This document shows, one piece after another, positions 43,228 to 50,897 of a stretch of 64,000 bases of DNA. Where the stretch lies: assembly GCA_035465395.1 (NCBI GenBank), contig DATHRK010000103.1, positions 1 through 64,000 on the forward strand. Reading direction: 5' to 3'. The DNA is from DATHRK01 sp035465395. Lineage in GTDB: Bacteria > Gemmatimonadota > Gemmatimonadetes > Longimicrobiales > RSA9. Positions within the stretch are counted from its first letter, which is position 1. Every line of letters starts with the position of its first letter. A program made the position numbers and the translations under genes. The notes beneath the pieces are model-generated. The model was given only the letters and a program-made list of their open reading frames with translations. It was not told the origin of the DNA and did not search any database.

Positions 43228-44070
43228 CTAGCGCGGGGCGGCCTCGGCGCTCGCGGCGGCTTCGTCCCCGGCGAGGAAGACCTCCGTGAGGGGCCGCTCG
43301 CGGGCCAGGAACTCGGTGGGGCTGAGGCCCGCCATCCGGCGAAACTCCCGGCAGAAGTGGGGCTGATCGTAGTAGCCCGCCTCGAGGGCGATCCTCCCCA
43401 GCACGACCGACCGCGCCGTCCGTAGTCGCCGCACCGCGCCCTGGATCCGGACGATTCGACGGAGGTCGCGCGGCGCGAGGCCGGCGTGCTCGCGCAGCGC
43501 CCGCTCGACCGAGCGCGGCGTGCTCGCGAGGGCGGCGGCCACGGCCTCGACGGGCTCGCGGCCGGCGCCCCGCACGATCCGCTGGACGGCGGCCCGCGCG
43601 AGGGTGGGCGCCGGGCCGGGAGCGACGCGTGCCTCGAGGAACGCGCCGGTCACGTGCGCCCAGCGCGACGTTGGCTCTTCGCCCAGCCGCTCGCGCAACG
43701 CCGCGAAGGCGGGCGCGACCGCGCTCGCTTCGACGTACCCGTCGCGCAGGTCCGCCATCGGCACGCCGAGGAGCGCACCCCCCGCCCACGGCTGAAGGCG
43801 GATGCCCAGGAGCCGGGAACGCCCGACGGCGCGTAGCGACAGCGCCGCGGTGATCTGCCCCACGATCATCGCGGCCGGCTGACGCCGTGAACGGCCCTCG
43901 GCGGTGAGCGCCTCGTAAGGGTCCCCCAGGTTGAGCACGACCTCCGCGCACCCGTCCGGAATGACCGGCTCGGGCCGTGATCCCCCGGGCGGGGCGTCGG
44001 CCGTGAGCGTCCAGATGCAGCGGACGTGGTCCGCGAGGGAGGGGGGAGGCGCCGTTTTGCGATAATGCAT
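43228..44070 (-). CDS. AraC-family transcriptional regulator with DUF6597-type N-terminus
   Basis: A 280-residue regulator. N-terminal residues 1-165 (PPSLADHVRCIWTLTAD, PVIPDGCAEVVLNLGDPY, GIRLQPWAGGALLGVPMADL) match the DUF6597 ligand or sensor domain. The C-terminal HTH_18 has two helix-turn-helix motifs: LASTPRSVERALREHAGLAPRDLRRIVR and RIALEAGYYDQPHFCREFRRMAGLSPTEF. The start is ATG 44070 (MHYRKTAPP). It is divergent from the DUF6265 gene, with 113 bp between starts, so autoregulation or control of that gene is likely. Confidence 0.9.
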   Translation of the reverse strand: MHYRKTAPPPSLADHVRCIWTLTADAPPGGSRPEPVIPDGCAEVVLNLGDPYEALTAEGRSRRQPAAMIVGQITAALSLRAVGRSRLLGIRLQPWAGGALLGVPMADLRDGYVEASAVAPAFAALRERLGEEPTSRWAHVTGAFLEARVAPGPAPTLARAAVQRIVRGAGREPVEAVAAALASTPRSVERALREHAGLAPRDLRRIVRIQGAVRRLRTARSVVLGRIALEAGYYDQPHFCREFRRMAGLSPTEFLARERPLTEVFLAGDEAAASAEAAPR

Positions 44071-44183
44071 GCCCGCAGGATCGCCCCGCCGTCGCATCCG
44101 TACAAGGCGCGTCCGAACCCGTTCGCTAGATTCGCTGCCGAGCCCGCCCCAGGGCGGCAGTACACCCGACACCGGAGGCAGCC

Positions 44184-44705
44184 GTGTCACCCAGGAGAGC
44201 CACCAGGAGGGCCGCGACGGCCAGCGTTGCGTGGGCGCTGTCATTCGCCGCGTGCTCGTCCGCCACCGCCCAGCAGAGCGCCGCTTCCGCAGCGCCGCCC
44301 GAAGGACCCCTCGCGCCGCTCGCGTTCATGGCGGGCTGCTGGGCGGAGGGCCCGGAGGGACTGCACGAGCAGTTCACCGCTCCGACCGCCAACCTGATCC
44401 TCGGCACGTCCCGGTTCCTGAGGGGGGGCGGCGTCGTCGAGTTCGAGTTTCACGTCATCCGGCCCGGGGAGTCGGGGCCGATCCTCACGCCGCACCCCGG
44501 GGGCCGGGCGTCGGTGTCGTTCGCCGCCGATTCGATCGCTCCGGGCTACGTGGCGTGGGCCAACCCGGACCACGATTTTCCGCAGAGGATCATCTACGAC
44601 GGCCGCGAAGAGGGCGCCCTGCGGGCCACCATCGAAGGGCCGCGGGACGGAGAGACCGCGCGCATGAGCTGGCGCATGGCCCGCGTCCGCTGCCCCGCGA
44701 CGTAG
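44184..44705 (+). CDS. DUF6265 domain lipoprotein/secreted protein
   Basis: A 173-residue exported protein. The signal peptide (ASVAWALSFAAC) gives a possible lipobox at Cys24. DUF6265 features: LAFMAGCWAEG, LHEQFTAPTANLILGTSRFLRGGGVVEFEFHVIR, LTPHPGGRASVSF, YVAWANPDHDFPQRIIYD and ATIEGPRDGE. The family has a lipocalin-like beta barrel and no known ligand. GTG start at 44184 with CGGAGGCAG before it. It follows the divergent AraC regulator and precedes the AhpD-like selenoprotein candidate. Confidence 0.8.
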   Translation: MSPRRATRRAATASVAWALSFAACSSATAQQSAASAAPPEGPLAPLAFMAGCWAEGPEGLHEQFTAPTANLILGTSRFLRGGGVVEFEFHVIRPGESGPILTPHPGGRASVSFAADSIAPGYVAWANPDHDFPQRIIYDGREEGALRATIEGPRDGETARMSWRMARVRCPAT

Positions 44706-44784
44706 CGCGACGCGCCTCCGCCGCGCGGCGCGAGGCCCGGAGGGCGACCCGCGCGACGGCACGGACTCGAGCAGGGGGGTAGCG

Positions 44785-45357
44785 GTGAGCGGCGCACGCG
44801 TCCAGGGAGTGGAGGGCGGGGGCAGGGGAGTGGGCAGGTTGATCTTCGCCGCCGTGCGACGGCGACTGGGGCGGGTGCCCGAGCCCGTCCGGATTCTGGC
44901 CCGGCGGCCGCCCATGCTGCGCGGCCACATCTTCATGGAGGCAAGCCAGGAGAGCACCGGGCTCGTGCCCGCGTCGATCAAGAAGCTGGCCCAGGTACGC
45001 GTCGCCACGCGCATCGGGTGTCCGTTCTGAATCGACATCAACTCTGCCGGCGGCAGAGACGCGGGCGTGACGCAGGAACAGCTCGAATCCCTGTCGTCCT
45101 ACGACACGTCCCCCGCGTTCGGACCCGCGGAGCGAGCCGCGCTACGGCTCGCCGACGCGATGGTGGGCACGCCGGCCGAGGTCCCGGCCACGCTGTTCGC
45201 CGAGCTGCGCGAGCACTTCTCCGAGGAGCAGCTCGTCGAGCTGGCCGCCGCGCTGGCGTGGGAGAACTACCGGGCGCGCTTCAACCGGGTGTTCGACGTC
45301 GGCTCGGAGGACTACTCGGAGGGTGCGTATTGCCCGATGCCGGTGGTGGCGGGGTAG
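44785..45357 (+). CDS. Carboxymuconolactone decarboxylase/AhpD-like protein with in-frame TGA: candidate selenoprotein (CPFU)
   Basis: One frame of 190 codons from GTG 44785 (GGGGGG before it) to 45357, interrupted only by TGA at codon 82 (45028-45030). Left part: VPEPVRILARRPPMLRGHIF, GLVPASIKKLAQVRVATRIGCPF. Right part, same frame: IDINSAGGRDAGVTQEQLESL, FGPAERAALRLADAM, FAELREHFSEEQLVELAAAL, NYRARFNRVFDV. These are a complete CMD/AhpD-fold protein; the family has GCPFCIDIN, so TGA replaces the second Cys of the CxxC active site (Cys79-Pro-Phe-Sec82). A 7-bp hairpin with a G-starting loop follows at 45042-45058. Selenocysteine insertion is the simplest reading; a nonsense mutation is the alternative. 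Role: thiol/selenol oxidoreductase or peroxide-linked chemistry (inference). Confidence 0.8.
45042..45058 (+). promoter_or_regulatory. SECIS-like hairpin after the TGA of the AhpD-like gene
   Basis: CTCTGCC (45042-45048) pairs perfectly with GGCAGAG (45052-45058) around loop GGC. The loop starts 18 nt after the TGA and begins with G. This meets the general pattern of bacterial SECIS elements: short stem, small loop with an early G, just downstream of UGA, in the coding region. SelB binding is inferred. Confidence 0.6.
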
Positions 45358-45378
45358 CGCGGGCGCGGCCTCGGTCGC

Positions 45379-46419
45379 CTAGGAGACCGGGGCGCCGACC
45401 GCCTTGCGGACCGCGGGCGCGACCCGGGTGCCGAACAGCTCGATGCCGCGGAGCACCTCGGCGTGGGGCACGGTCCCGACGGTCTGCATGAGGAAGCGCT
45501 GGTGGCCGAACAGCTCGTGCTGGAAGAGGATCTTGTCGACGACCTCCTCGGGGCTGCCCACCACGAGGTGGCCGCGCGGGGCGCAGCCGGCCTCGAACTG
45601 GGCGCGGGTCGTGGGCGGCCAGCCGCGTTCGCGGCCGATGCGCGTCATGATCTCGGCGTAGGGCTCGAAGAACACGTCGCGCGCGCCCTGCGACGTGGCC
45701 GCCACGTGCCCGTGGGAGTTGATGCCCACCGCGAGGCCGGACGGGTCGTGGCCCGCCCGGCTCGCCGCGTCCCGGTACAGCTCCACCAGCGGGACGAAGC
45801 GCTCCGGGTAACCGCCGATGATCGCGAGCGCCAGCGGCAGGCCCAGCGACGCCGCGCGCACCACCGAGGGTGGCGTTCCGCCCACCGCGATCCAGACCGG
45901 GAGCGGGTCCTGCGCGGGCCGCGGGTACACGCCCCGGCCGGCGACGGGAGGCCGGTGCGTCCCGCTCCAGGTCACGACCTCGTTCGCGCGCGCCGCGAGC
46001 AGGAGGTCGAGCTTCTCGGAGAAGAGCAGGTCGTAGTCGGCGGTGTCCTGACCGAACAGCGGGAAGGACTCGGTGAAGGATCCCCGTCCCGCCATGATCT
46101 CGGCGCGCCCGCTCGACAGCAGGTCGATCGTGGCGAAGTCCTGGAAGACCCGGATCGGGTCGTCGGAGCCGAGGACCGAGACGGCGCTGGTGAGCCGGAT
46201 GCGGCGGGTACGCGCCGCCGCCGCCGCGAGCACGATCGCGGGGGCGGACACCGCGAAGTCCGGACGGTGGTGTTCCCCCACGCCGAACACGTCCAGGCCG
46301 ACCTGGTCGGCCAGCTCGATCTCCTCCAGCAGATCCCGGAGGCGGTCGCCGGCGGCCAGCTGGTGTCCGGTGGCGGCGTCGAAGCGCGTTTCCGCGAACG
46401 TGTAGATGCCGAGTTCCAT
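45379..46419 (-). CDS. LLM-class flavin-dependent oxidoreductase
   Basis: A 346-residue luciferase-like monooxygenase fold. LGIYTFAETRFD opens the barrel; EIELADQVGLDVFGVGEHHRPDFAVSAPAIVLAAAAART is the signature strand-helix region, SVLGSDDPIRVFQDFATIDLLSSGRAEIMAGRGSFTESFPLFG the flavin site, and VWIAVGGTPPSVVRAASLGLPLALAIIGG the phosphate side. It uses reduced FMN or F420; the substrate is unknown. ATG at 46419. Convergent with the AhpD-like candidate, with 21 nt between stops. Confidence 0.92.
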   Translation of the reverse strand: MELGIYTFAETRFDAATGHQLAAGDRLRDLLEEIELADQVGLDVFGVGEHHRPDFAVSAPAIVLAAAAARTRRIRLTSAVSVLGSDDPIRVFQDFATIDLLSSGRAEIMAGRGSFTESFPLFGQDTADYDLLFSEKLDLLLAARANEVVTWSGTHRPPVAGRGVYPRPAQDPLPVWIAVGGTPPSVVRAASLGLPLALAIIGGYPERFVPLVELYRDAASRAGHDPSGLAVGINSHGHVAATSQGARDVFFEPYAEIMTRIGRERGWPPTTRAQFEAGCAPRGHLVVGSPEEVVDKILFQHELFGHQRFLMQTVGTVPHAEVLRGIELFGTRVAPAVRKAVGAPVS

Positions 46420-46541
46420 GGGCCCATCATGGGGGAGGGGGCCCTGGGCGCGCACCCCGTGTGCGGCACGCGCGGGCCGATGGTAGCTTCGCGGAGATTC
46501 ACCCGGCATCGCCACGCACACCCGAAGCAGGGCGGGTTCCC

Positions 46542-47093
46542 ATGCCCAGCACCGTGGAGCCGCTGTTCATCTTCGCCGAGGTCGCGATCGCACTCGCGGG
46601 ATTCGCGTCGCTGGTGACCGTGATCGACCGCGGAGGAGGCGATCCGATGGCGCTCGACGCCAACCGGCTCCGCAACCTGATCGACGTCAGCCTGCTCGTC
46701 GTGGTGTTCTCGCTGTTCCCGATGGTGCCCTTCGAGTTCGGCGTCGCCGAGGAAAGCGCGTGGCGTGTCTCCAGCGCCGCGTTCCTGGCCGTGACCTCGG
46801 TCTACCTGGTGGTCGCCGGACGCCGCCAGCGGTTCATGCGGCAGCGCAACATCGCCATCCGGCGCCCCTGGGCGAGGGCGCTGTGGACGCTCGCCGGCGG
46901 AATGGTCGCCACGCTCGTACTGGGCATGGCGGGGGTCGGCGGCGACATCGGGGCGGCCTGGTACGTGACGGCGTTGTTCCTGACCCTCGTATCCGCGGCG
47001 CTGATCTTCATCCTGGTCATCGCGTCCACGCTTCAGCCCTATAGGGACGCGCCGGGGCCCGCTTCCGGCCTCGGGGGGGATGCGGTCTCGTGA
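46542..47093 (+). CDS. Four-helix membrane protein of unknown function
   Basis: A 183-residue integral membrane protein with four helices: LFIFAEVAIALAGFASLVTVI, LIDVSLLVVVFSLFPMVPF, AAFLAVTSVYLVVAG, and two closely spaced C-terminal ones (ALWTLAGGMVATLVLGMAG; VTALFLTLVSAALIFILVI). EVAIALAGFASLV is conserved in a family of small bacterial membrane proteins seen in Gemmatimonadota-like and proteobacterial genomes that I cannot name. ATG at 46542. Its stop abuts the LtrA-like fragment. Confidence 0.7.
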   Translation: MPSTVEPLFIFAEVAIALAGFASLVTVIDRGGGDPMALDANRLRNLIDVSLLVVVFSLFPMVPFEFGVAEESAWRVSSAAFLAVTSVYLVVAGRRQRFMRQRNIAIRRPWARALWTLAGGMVATLVLGMAGVGGDIGAAWYVTALFLTLVSAALIFILVIASTLQPYRDAPGPASGLGGDAVS

Positions 47094-47483
47094 GCGGGCG
47101 TTTCGATCGTCTCGCCCGCCGACCAGCCGGTCACGTTCGTCGAGCTGTTCATCGACCTGGTGTTCGTGTTCAGCGTGACGCAGGTGGTCGGCCTTTTCCA
47201 CGACGGCATCTCGTGGCCGGCCGCGGGGCAGGCGATCCTCATCTTCTGGCTGGTGTGGTGGGCGTGGACGCAGTTCACGTGGTCGCTGAACGCCGCCGAT
47301 ACCACGCATCCGGGCGTCATAGCGGGGACACTGCTCGCCACCGGCGTCGCGTTCTTCATGGCGGTCGCGTTGCCGGACGCGTTCGCCGGCAGGGCGCTGT
47401 TCTTCGCCATCGCCTTCCTCGGCGTAGCGCTGGTCGTCGCCGCCGGGGATCCTCGCCGCGCGGCGCTCGAGTCGCCCGCATGA
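47094..47483 (+). pseudogene. Truncated low-temperature-requirement A (LtrA)-like fragment
   Basis: The frame open from 47094 encodes VTFVELFIDLVFVFSVTQVV and three further helices (AILIFWLVWWAWTQFTWSLN, GVIAGTLLATGVAFFMAVALP, LFFAIAFLGVALVVAAG), the front of an LtrA membrane protein. It has about 115-130 residues; intact LtrA proteins have about 380. No ATG, GTG or TTG precedes the conserved ELFIDL, so it lacks a proper start as well as two thirds of its C-terminus. A GTG at 47160 would remove the motif. Most likely a decayed copy. Confidence 0.6.
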
Positions 47484-47493
47484 CGCCGACCCG

Positions 47494-48399
47494 ATGACGA
47501 GCAGCGGCCCGACGGCGTCCGAGGCGGAGGCCCGTCGCTTGAACGAGGAAGGGCGACGGCTCGACGCCGCGGGCGACGGGGACGCCGCCGTCGCGGCCTA
47601 CCGGCGCGCGATCGACGCCGATCCCGGGTGGTCGGTGCCGTGGTACAACCTCGGCCTGGTCTACAAGTATCGCGGCGCGTGGCAGGAGGCCCTGCGCTGC
47701 ACGCGACGCGCTTCGGAGATCGATCCCGACGACGGCGACGTGTGGTGGAATCACGGGATCGCCGCGACGGCGTTGGGCCACTGGGACGAGGCCCGGGAGG
47801 CCTGGAAGGCCTGCGGCATCCCGCTACCGGCCGGCGGCGGGCCGCCCGTCATGGCCCTCGGCCTGGTGCCGATCAGACTCGATCCGACCGGCCCGGCCGA
47901 GGTCGTCTGGTGCGACCGGATCGACCCGGCTCGCGCAGTGATCCGCAACGTCCCGCTGCCCGCGTCGGGGCGGCGGTGGCGGGACGTGGTCCTGCACGAC
48001 GGCGCGATCAACGGCGTGCGCGTGGTGGACGGCCGGGAATACGGCGTCTTCGACGAGCTGGGGCTACTGGAGCGCTCGGCCTACCGCACCTACGAGGTCC
48101 ATCTCCACGGCGTCGGTGAGGAGCATCAGGAGCGCTTGCGCGGATTGGCGGAGGCGCTCGAAGCCGGTGCCGAGAACTGGTCCCGCTCGATCCGCTACCT
48201 GTGCAGGCAGTGCAGCGAGGGGCGGCCCCACGGCGAGCACGACCGCGAGCTATCGGGGGCCCGGCCCGACCTGGGCTTCGGCGTCGCGGCCCGCGACGAC
48301 GAGCACCTGGCCCGCGTCCTCGCGGAGTGGGCCGGGCTCGTCGGCGGCGAGCGCATCGAAGGATGGAAGGCGGTGCCGGACGAGGCCGGCGGCGCGTGA
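47494..48399 (+). CDS. TPR-repeat protein
   Basis: A 301-residue soluble protein. Residues 1-110 hold about three tetratricopeptide repeats (LNEEGRRLDAAGDGDAAVAAYRRAIDADPG, VPWYNLGLVYKYRGAWQEALRCTRRASEIDPDD, DVWWNHGIAATALGHWDEAREAWKACGI). Residues 115-301 form another domain with strand-like segments (LVPIRLDPTGPAEVVWCDRID, VVLHDGAINGVRVVDGREYGVFDELGLLERSAYRTYEVHL) and YLCRQCSEG, perhaps a metal or structural Cys pair. TPRs imply a protein-binding role. ATG at 47494, 10 nt after the LtrA fragment. The C-terminal domain is unrecognised. Confidence 0.75.
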   Translation: MTSSGPTASEAEARRLNEEGRRLDAAGDGDAAVAAYRRAIDADPGWSVPWYNLGLVYKYRGAWQEALRCTRRASEIDPDDGDVWWNHGIAATALGHWDEAREAWKACGIPLPAGGGPPVMALGLVPIRLDPTGPAEVVWCDRIDPARAVIRNVPLPASGRRWRDVVLHDGAINGVRVVDGREYGVFDELGLLERSAYRTYEVHLHGVGEEHQERLRGLAEALEAGAENWSRSIRYLCRQCSEGRPHGEHDRELSGARPDLGFGVAARDDEHLARVLAEWAGLVGGERIEGWKAVPDEAGGA

Positions 48400-48401
48400 G
48401 C

Positions 48402-48983
48402 CTACCTCCGCTTGGCCACGAACCCGACGCCCACGGTGACGGCGATTTCGTTGCGGCGGTCGTCCACCCAGTACCGATACAGCGCCTGCGTGCGGACGCC
48501 GAGGCGGTCGCCCACCGGCCAGTGGTAGCCGGCGCCGCCGCCCACGCCGAAGTCGGTATCCGACGGGTCCTCGCCGCTCTGGATCTCGCGCGACCGGTCC
48601 AGCGAGCCGTCGGCGAAAGCGTAGAAGCTGGGCCGCCGCGGGTCGCCGGCGTACCAGGCGCCGCGCAACGAGATGCCGAGGGTGCCGATGTTCTCGTCGA
48701 GGTCCTCGTTGCGGACGAACTGGTAGCTGAAGTGCGGCTCGAGTGCGATCCGGCGGGCGACGAAGATGGTCGCCCAGATCGTGGGCCGCCCCAGGATGCC
48801 CCCGCCGGGGATGCCCACGAGCTCCTGCGTGGACTCTCCCTGCAGCTCGTCGGAGGACCGGTAGGTGAAACCGACCTGGGTCCCGATCTCCACGCGGCCC
48901 TGCGCGGCGAGCGGCGCCGCCACGAACAAGAGTCCCAGCACCAGCGCTCCCCTCGTACCCGTCCCCTTGTGCCACACCCGCAT
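48402..48983 (-). CDS. Small outer-membrane beta-barrel protein
   Basis: A 193-residue exported protein. The signal peptide (GALVLGLLFVAAPLAAQ) is followed by alternating amphipathic strands: VEIGTQVGFTYRSS, IWATIFVARRIALEPHFSYQFV, LGISLRGAWYAGDPRRPSFYAFADGSLD, FGVGGGAGYHWPVGDRLGVRTQALYRYWVDD, and EIAVTVGVGFVAKRR. This fits an eight-stranded OmpA/Opr-like barrel lacking other domains. SD GGAGAGGGC before ATG 48983. Divergent from the MerB-like gene. Confidence 0.75.
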   Translation of the reverse strand: MRVWHKGTGTRGALVLGLLFVAAPLAAQGRVEIGTQVGFTYRSSDELQGESTQELVGIPGGGILGRPTIWATIFVARRIALEPHFSYQFVRNEDLDENIGTLGISLRGAWYAGDPRRPSFYAFADGSLDRSREIQSGEDPSDTDFGVGGGAGYHWPVGDRLGVRTQALYRYWVDDRRNEIAVTVGVGFVAKRR

Positions 48984-49084
48984 GATGCCCTCTCCGCGTT
49001 CGACGTCGGCCCGGATGGCCCGTCCGATCCGGCCCCGTGAACGATGGGCCCGACGGCCGCTCCCGGCCAGGGAGCCGTAGAATC

Positions 49085-49777
49085 GTGACGGACCGCCCGT
49101 TGTCGGCCGACCAGGCGCGCGTGCGCCTGGCGGTGTACGAGTACTTCGTGGAAACGGGCATGGCGCCCGACGTCCTCGCGCTCGCGGATTCGTGCGACCT
49201 CGCCCCCGCCGACGTCGGCCGCACCCTGTCCGAGCTGGCCGGGCTGCGCGCCCTGGTGCTGGATCCGGCCGACGGGACGATCGCCATGGCACACCCGTTC
49301 GCGGCGCGTCCCACCCCCTTCGCCGTGGAGACCGACCGGGGACGCTACTACGCCAACTGCGCGTGGGACGCGCTGGGCATGCCCGGCCTGCTCGGCATGG
49401 ACGGCCGCATCGACGCGACCTGCGCGCGCACCGCCGAGCCCATGCCGATGGACGTCGATCCCCAGGGCGGCCCGCCGAGCGGACCCGGCGCGGACGGCGT
49501 GGTCCACATCGCGGTCCCTTTCCGGCGCTTCTGGGACGACGTCTTCTTCACGTGACGGACGATCCTACTCTTCCGGTCGGAGGAGCGGGTGCGGGAGTGG
49601 TCGAACCGAGAGGGCATCCCGGTCGGCGTCATCGTGCCGGTGCCGGTCCTCGACCGATTGACCCGCGACTGGTACCGCGACCGCCTGTCCCGGGACTGGC
49701 GTCCGCGGACGGCGGAGGAGGCGGAGCGTCGCTTCGCCCTGGCCGGGCTGACCGGTCCCTTCTGGAGCCTGCGCTGA
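49085..49777 (+). CDS. MerB-like alkylmercury lyase family protein with in-frame TGA: candidate selenoprotein
   Basis: One frame of 230 codons from GTG 49085 (GGGAG upstream; ATG 49037 would add 16 residues) to 49777, broken only by TGA at codon 157 (49553-49555). An N-terminal winged-helix precedes YYANCAWDALGMPGLLG (Cys92, Asp95) and ATCARTAEP. Then FRRFWDDVFFT, TGA, and in the same frame RTILLFRSEERVREW, EERVREW, GIPVG, TAEEAERRFALAGLTGPFW. MerB uses Cys96, Asp99 and Cys159; here Cys92/Asp95 match the first two and codon 157 falls at the third, where relatives have Cys (FTC-x-T-x-LLFRSEE). So TGA replaces a catalytic Cys with a putative Sec. A SECIS-like hairpin follows. Likely C-Hg bond cleavage or a related reaction. 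Confidence 0.82.
49568..49585 (+). promoter_or_regulatory. SECIS-like hairpin after the TGA of the MerB-like gene
   Basis: CTCTTCC (49568-49574) pairs with GGAGGAG (49579-49585), 7 bp with one G-U, around loop GGUC; an A/C mismatch and three more pairs (49564-49566 with 49587-49589) extend it. The loop starts 19 nt after the TGA and contains GGU. Geometry is almost the same as at 45042-45058. Confidence 0.65.
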
Positions 49778-49848
49778 GGGCGCCGGCTTCGCACCTCGCG
49801 CGGCGGGGGGCGATGCCCGGGCTCGGGCCCGGCGCGGTCCCCGCGAGG

Positions 49849-50298
49849 TCAGTGCGCTTCGGGGTCCCCGTCGGCGCCGTGGTCGTCCGCTTCCTCGAGT
49901 GCGTCCGTGCCCTCCCGCATGGGGTCCACGCCGATCACCGGCGCGTAGACCTGCCAGCGGCCCTCCCGGGTGCCCACCAGGAGCCGGTCGTAGGGCGCCG
50001 TGTCCCAGCGCGGCGCGGAAAAGACGCGCCCTTCCGCCGCCCCGACGGACCGGATGTCGTCGCGGGGCAGGTCGATCACCTCCGCGGTAGCGACCCAGGC
50101 CTGCCGCCCCAGCCGCACCACGGCAGACGAATGACCCGCCTCGACGTCGGGATCGGCGGCCACCGTCGGGAAGGTGGCCGGCACGGCGGCGGCCTCCTCG
50201 AGCGGGACCAGCTCGGCCCCGCGCAGCCCCATGTCCTCACACGCCGCGAGCGCGGCCGCCGCGGCGGCGAGGCAGAAAACTCGGCGTCGTACGGTCAT
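49849..50298 (-). CDS. Small lipoprotein of unknown function
   Basis: A 149-residue exported protein. The signal peptide (RRVFCLAAAAAALAAC) gives lipobox Cys. The mature part is acidic with EDMGLRGAELVPLEEAAAVP, SAVVRLGRQAWVATAEVIDLPRDDI, and VFSAPRWDTAPYDRLLVGTREGRWQVYAPVIG. The pattern of short strands resembles a small beta-sandwich. The C-terminus is a His/Asp/Glu-rich tail (EEADDHGADGDPEAH), possibly metal-binding. SD GAGGGGGAC before ATG 50298. Divergent from the gene at 50404. Confidence 0.65.
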   Translation of the reverse strand: MTVRRRVFCLAAAAAALAACEDMGLRGAELVPLEEAAAVPATFPTVAADPDVEAGHSSAVVRLGRQAWVATAEVIDLPRDDIRSVGAAEGRVFSAPRWDTAPYDRLLVGTREGRWQVYAPVIGVDPMREGTDALEEADDHGADGDPEAH

Positions 50299-50403
50299 GT
50301 CCCCCTCGGTTGTGAAGCGTGCTGACCGGACCCATAGTAGGGACCGTCGTCCCCGGGCGCAGGCCCGGCGATCCGCTCGTTCACGTCGCTTCCGGAGCCG
50401 CGC

Positions 50404-50880
50404 ATGCGCATCGCGATCGACCCCGTGCCGCTGGTCCTGGGCATCTATGCCCACGTCGGCAAGCTGCTGGACAGGGCCGAGCAGCGCCACGAGGACGATG
50501 ACGCCGAGGCCCTCGGCAAGCGCTTCGGCAGCGGTGGGCAGAAGGGCAGCGACAAGGATGTCCAGCGTCTCGTGCGCGCCCTCCACAGCGACGTGAAGAC
50601 CGCCGACAAGCTGCTGAAGAAGTCCGGCGATGTCTGGAAGATCTCCCAGGAAACGGATCTGGTGAACCTCGTCGTGCAGAAGCGCGGCGAGGCGACCGAT
50701 CCGCGTTCCTACGTGTTGCTCAAGCTCGACGACGTCCGCGCCCTCCTGGAGACGATCGCGGCCGCGGCCAAGGGTGCGGGAGAGGACGCCGCCGTGATGC
50801 GAGAGCTCACCGAAACCGCCGCCGCCCTGGAAGGGCGGGCCGGGGACTACTTCACCTTCGGCTTCGATCCCTGGGAATAG
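50404..50880 (+). CDS. Hypothetical helical protein
   Basis: A 158-residue soluble, mostly helical protein. HVGKLLDRAEQRHEDDDAEALGKRFG is followed by DKDVQRLVRALHSDVKTADKLLKKSGDVWKISQ, LVNLVVQKRG and LLKLDDVRALLETIAAAAKGAGEDAAVMRELTETAAALEGRAGDYFTFGFDPW. Heptad-like spacing suggests coiled-coil helices. No signal peptide, cysteine or catalytic motif. I do not recognise it. It precedes the S8 protease by 17 nt, so it could be co-transcribed. Confidence 0.65.
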   Translation: MRIAIDPVPLVLGIYAHVGKLLDRAEQRHEDDDAEALGKRFGSGGQKGSDKDVQRLVRALHSDVKTADKLLKKSGDVWKISQETDLVNLVVQKRGEATDPRSYVLLKLDDVRALLETIAAAAKGAGEDAAVMRELTETAAALEGRAGDYFTFGFDPWE

Positions 50881-50897
50881 GCCGCCACCTTTCCGGC

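Noticed and set aside
45067..45357. Separate short CDS starting GTG 45067
   Set aside because: It is the second half of the AhpD-like protein in the same frame as the first; no ribosome site and it would lack half the fold.
49589..49777. Separate 62-residue CDS
   Set aside because: It is the C-terminal part of the MerB-like protein, in frame with the part before the TGA.
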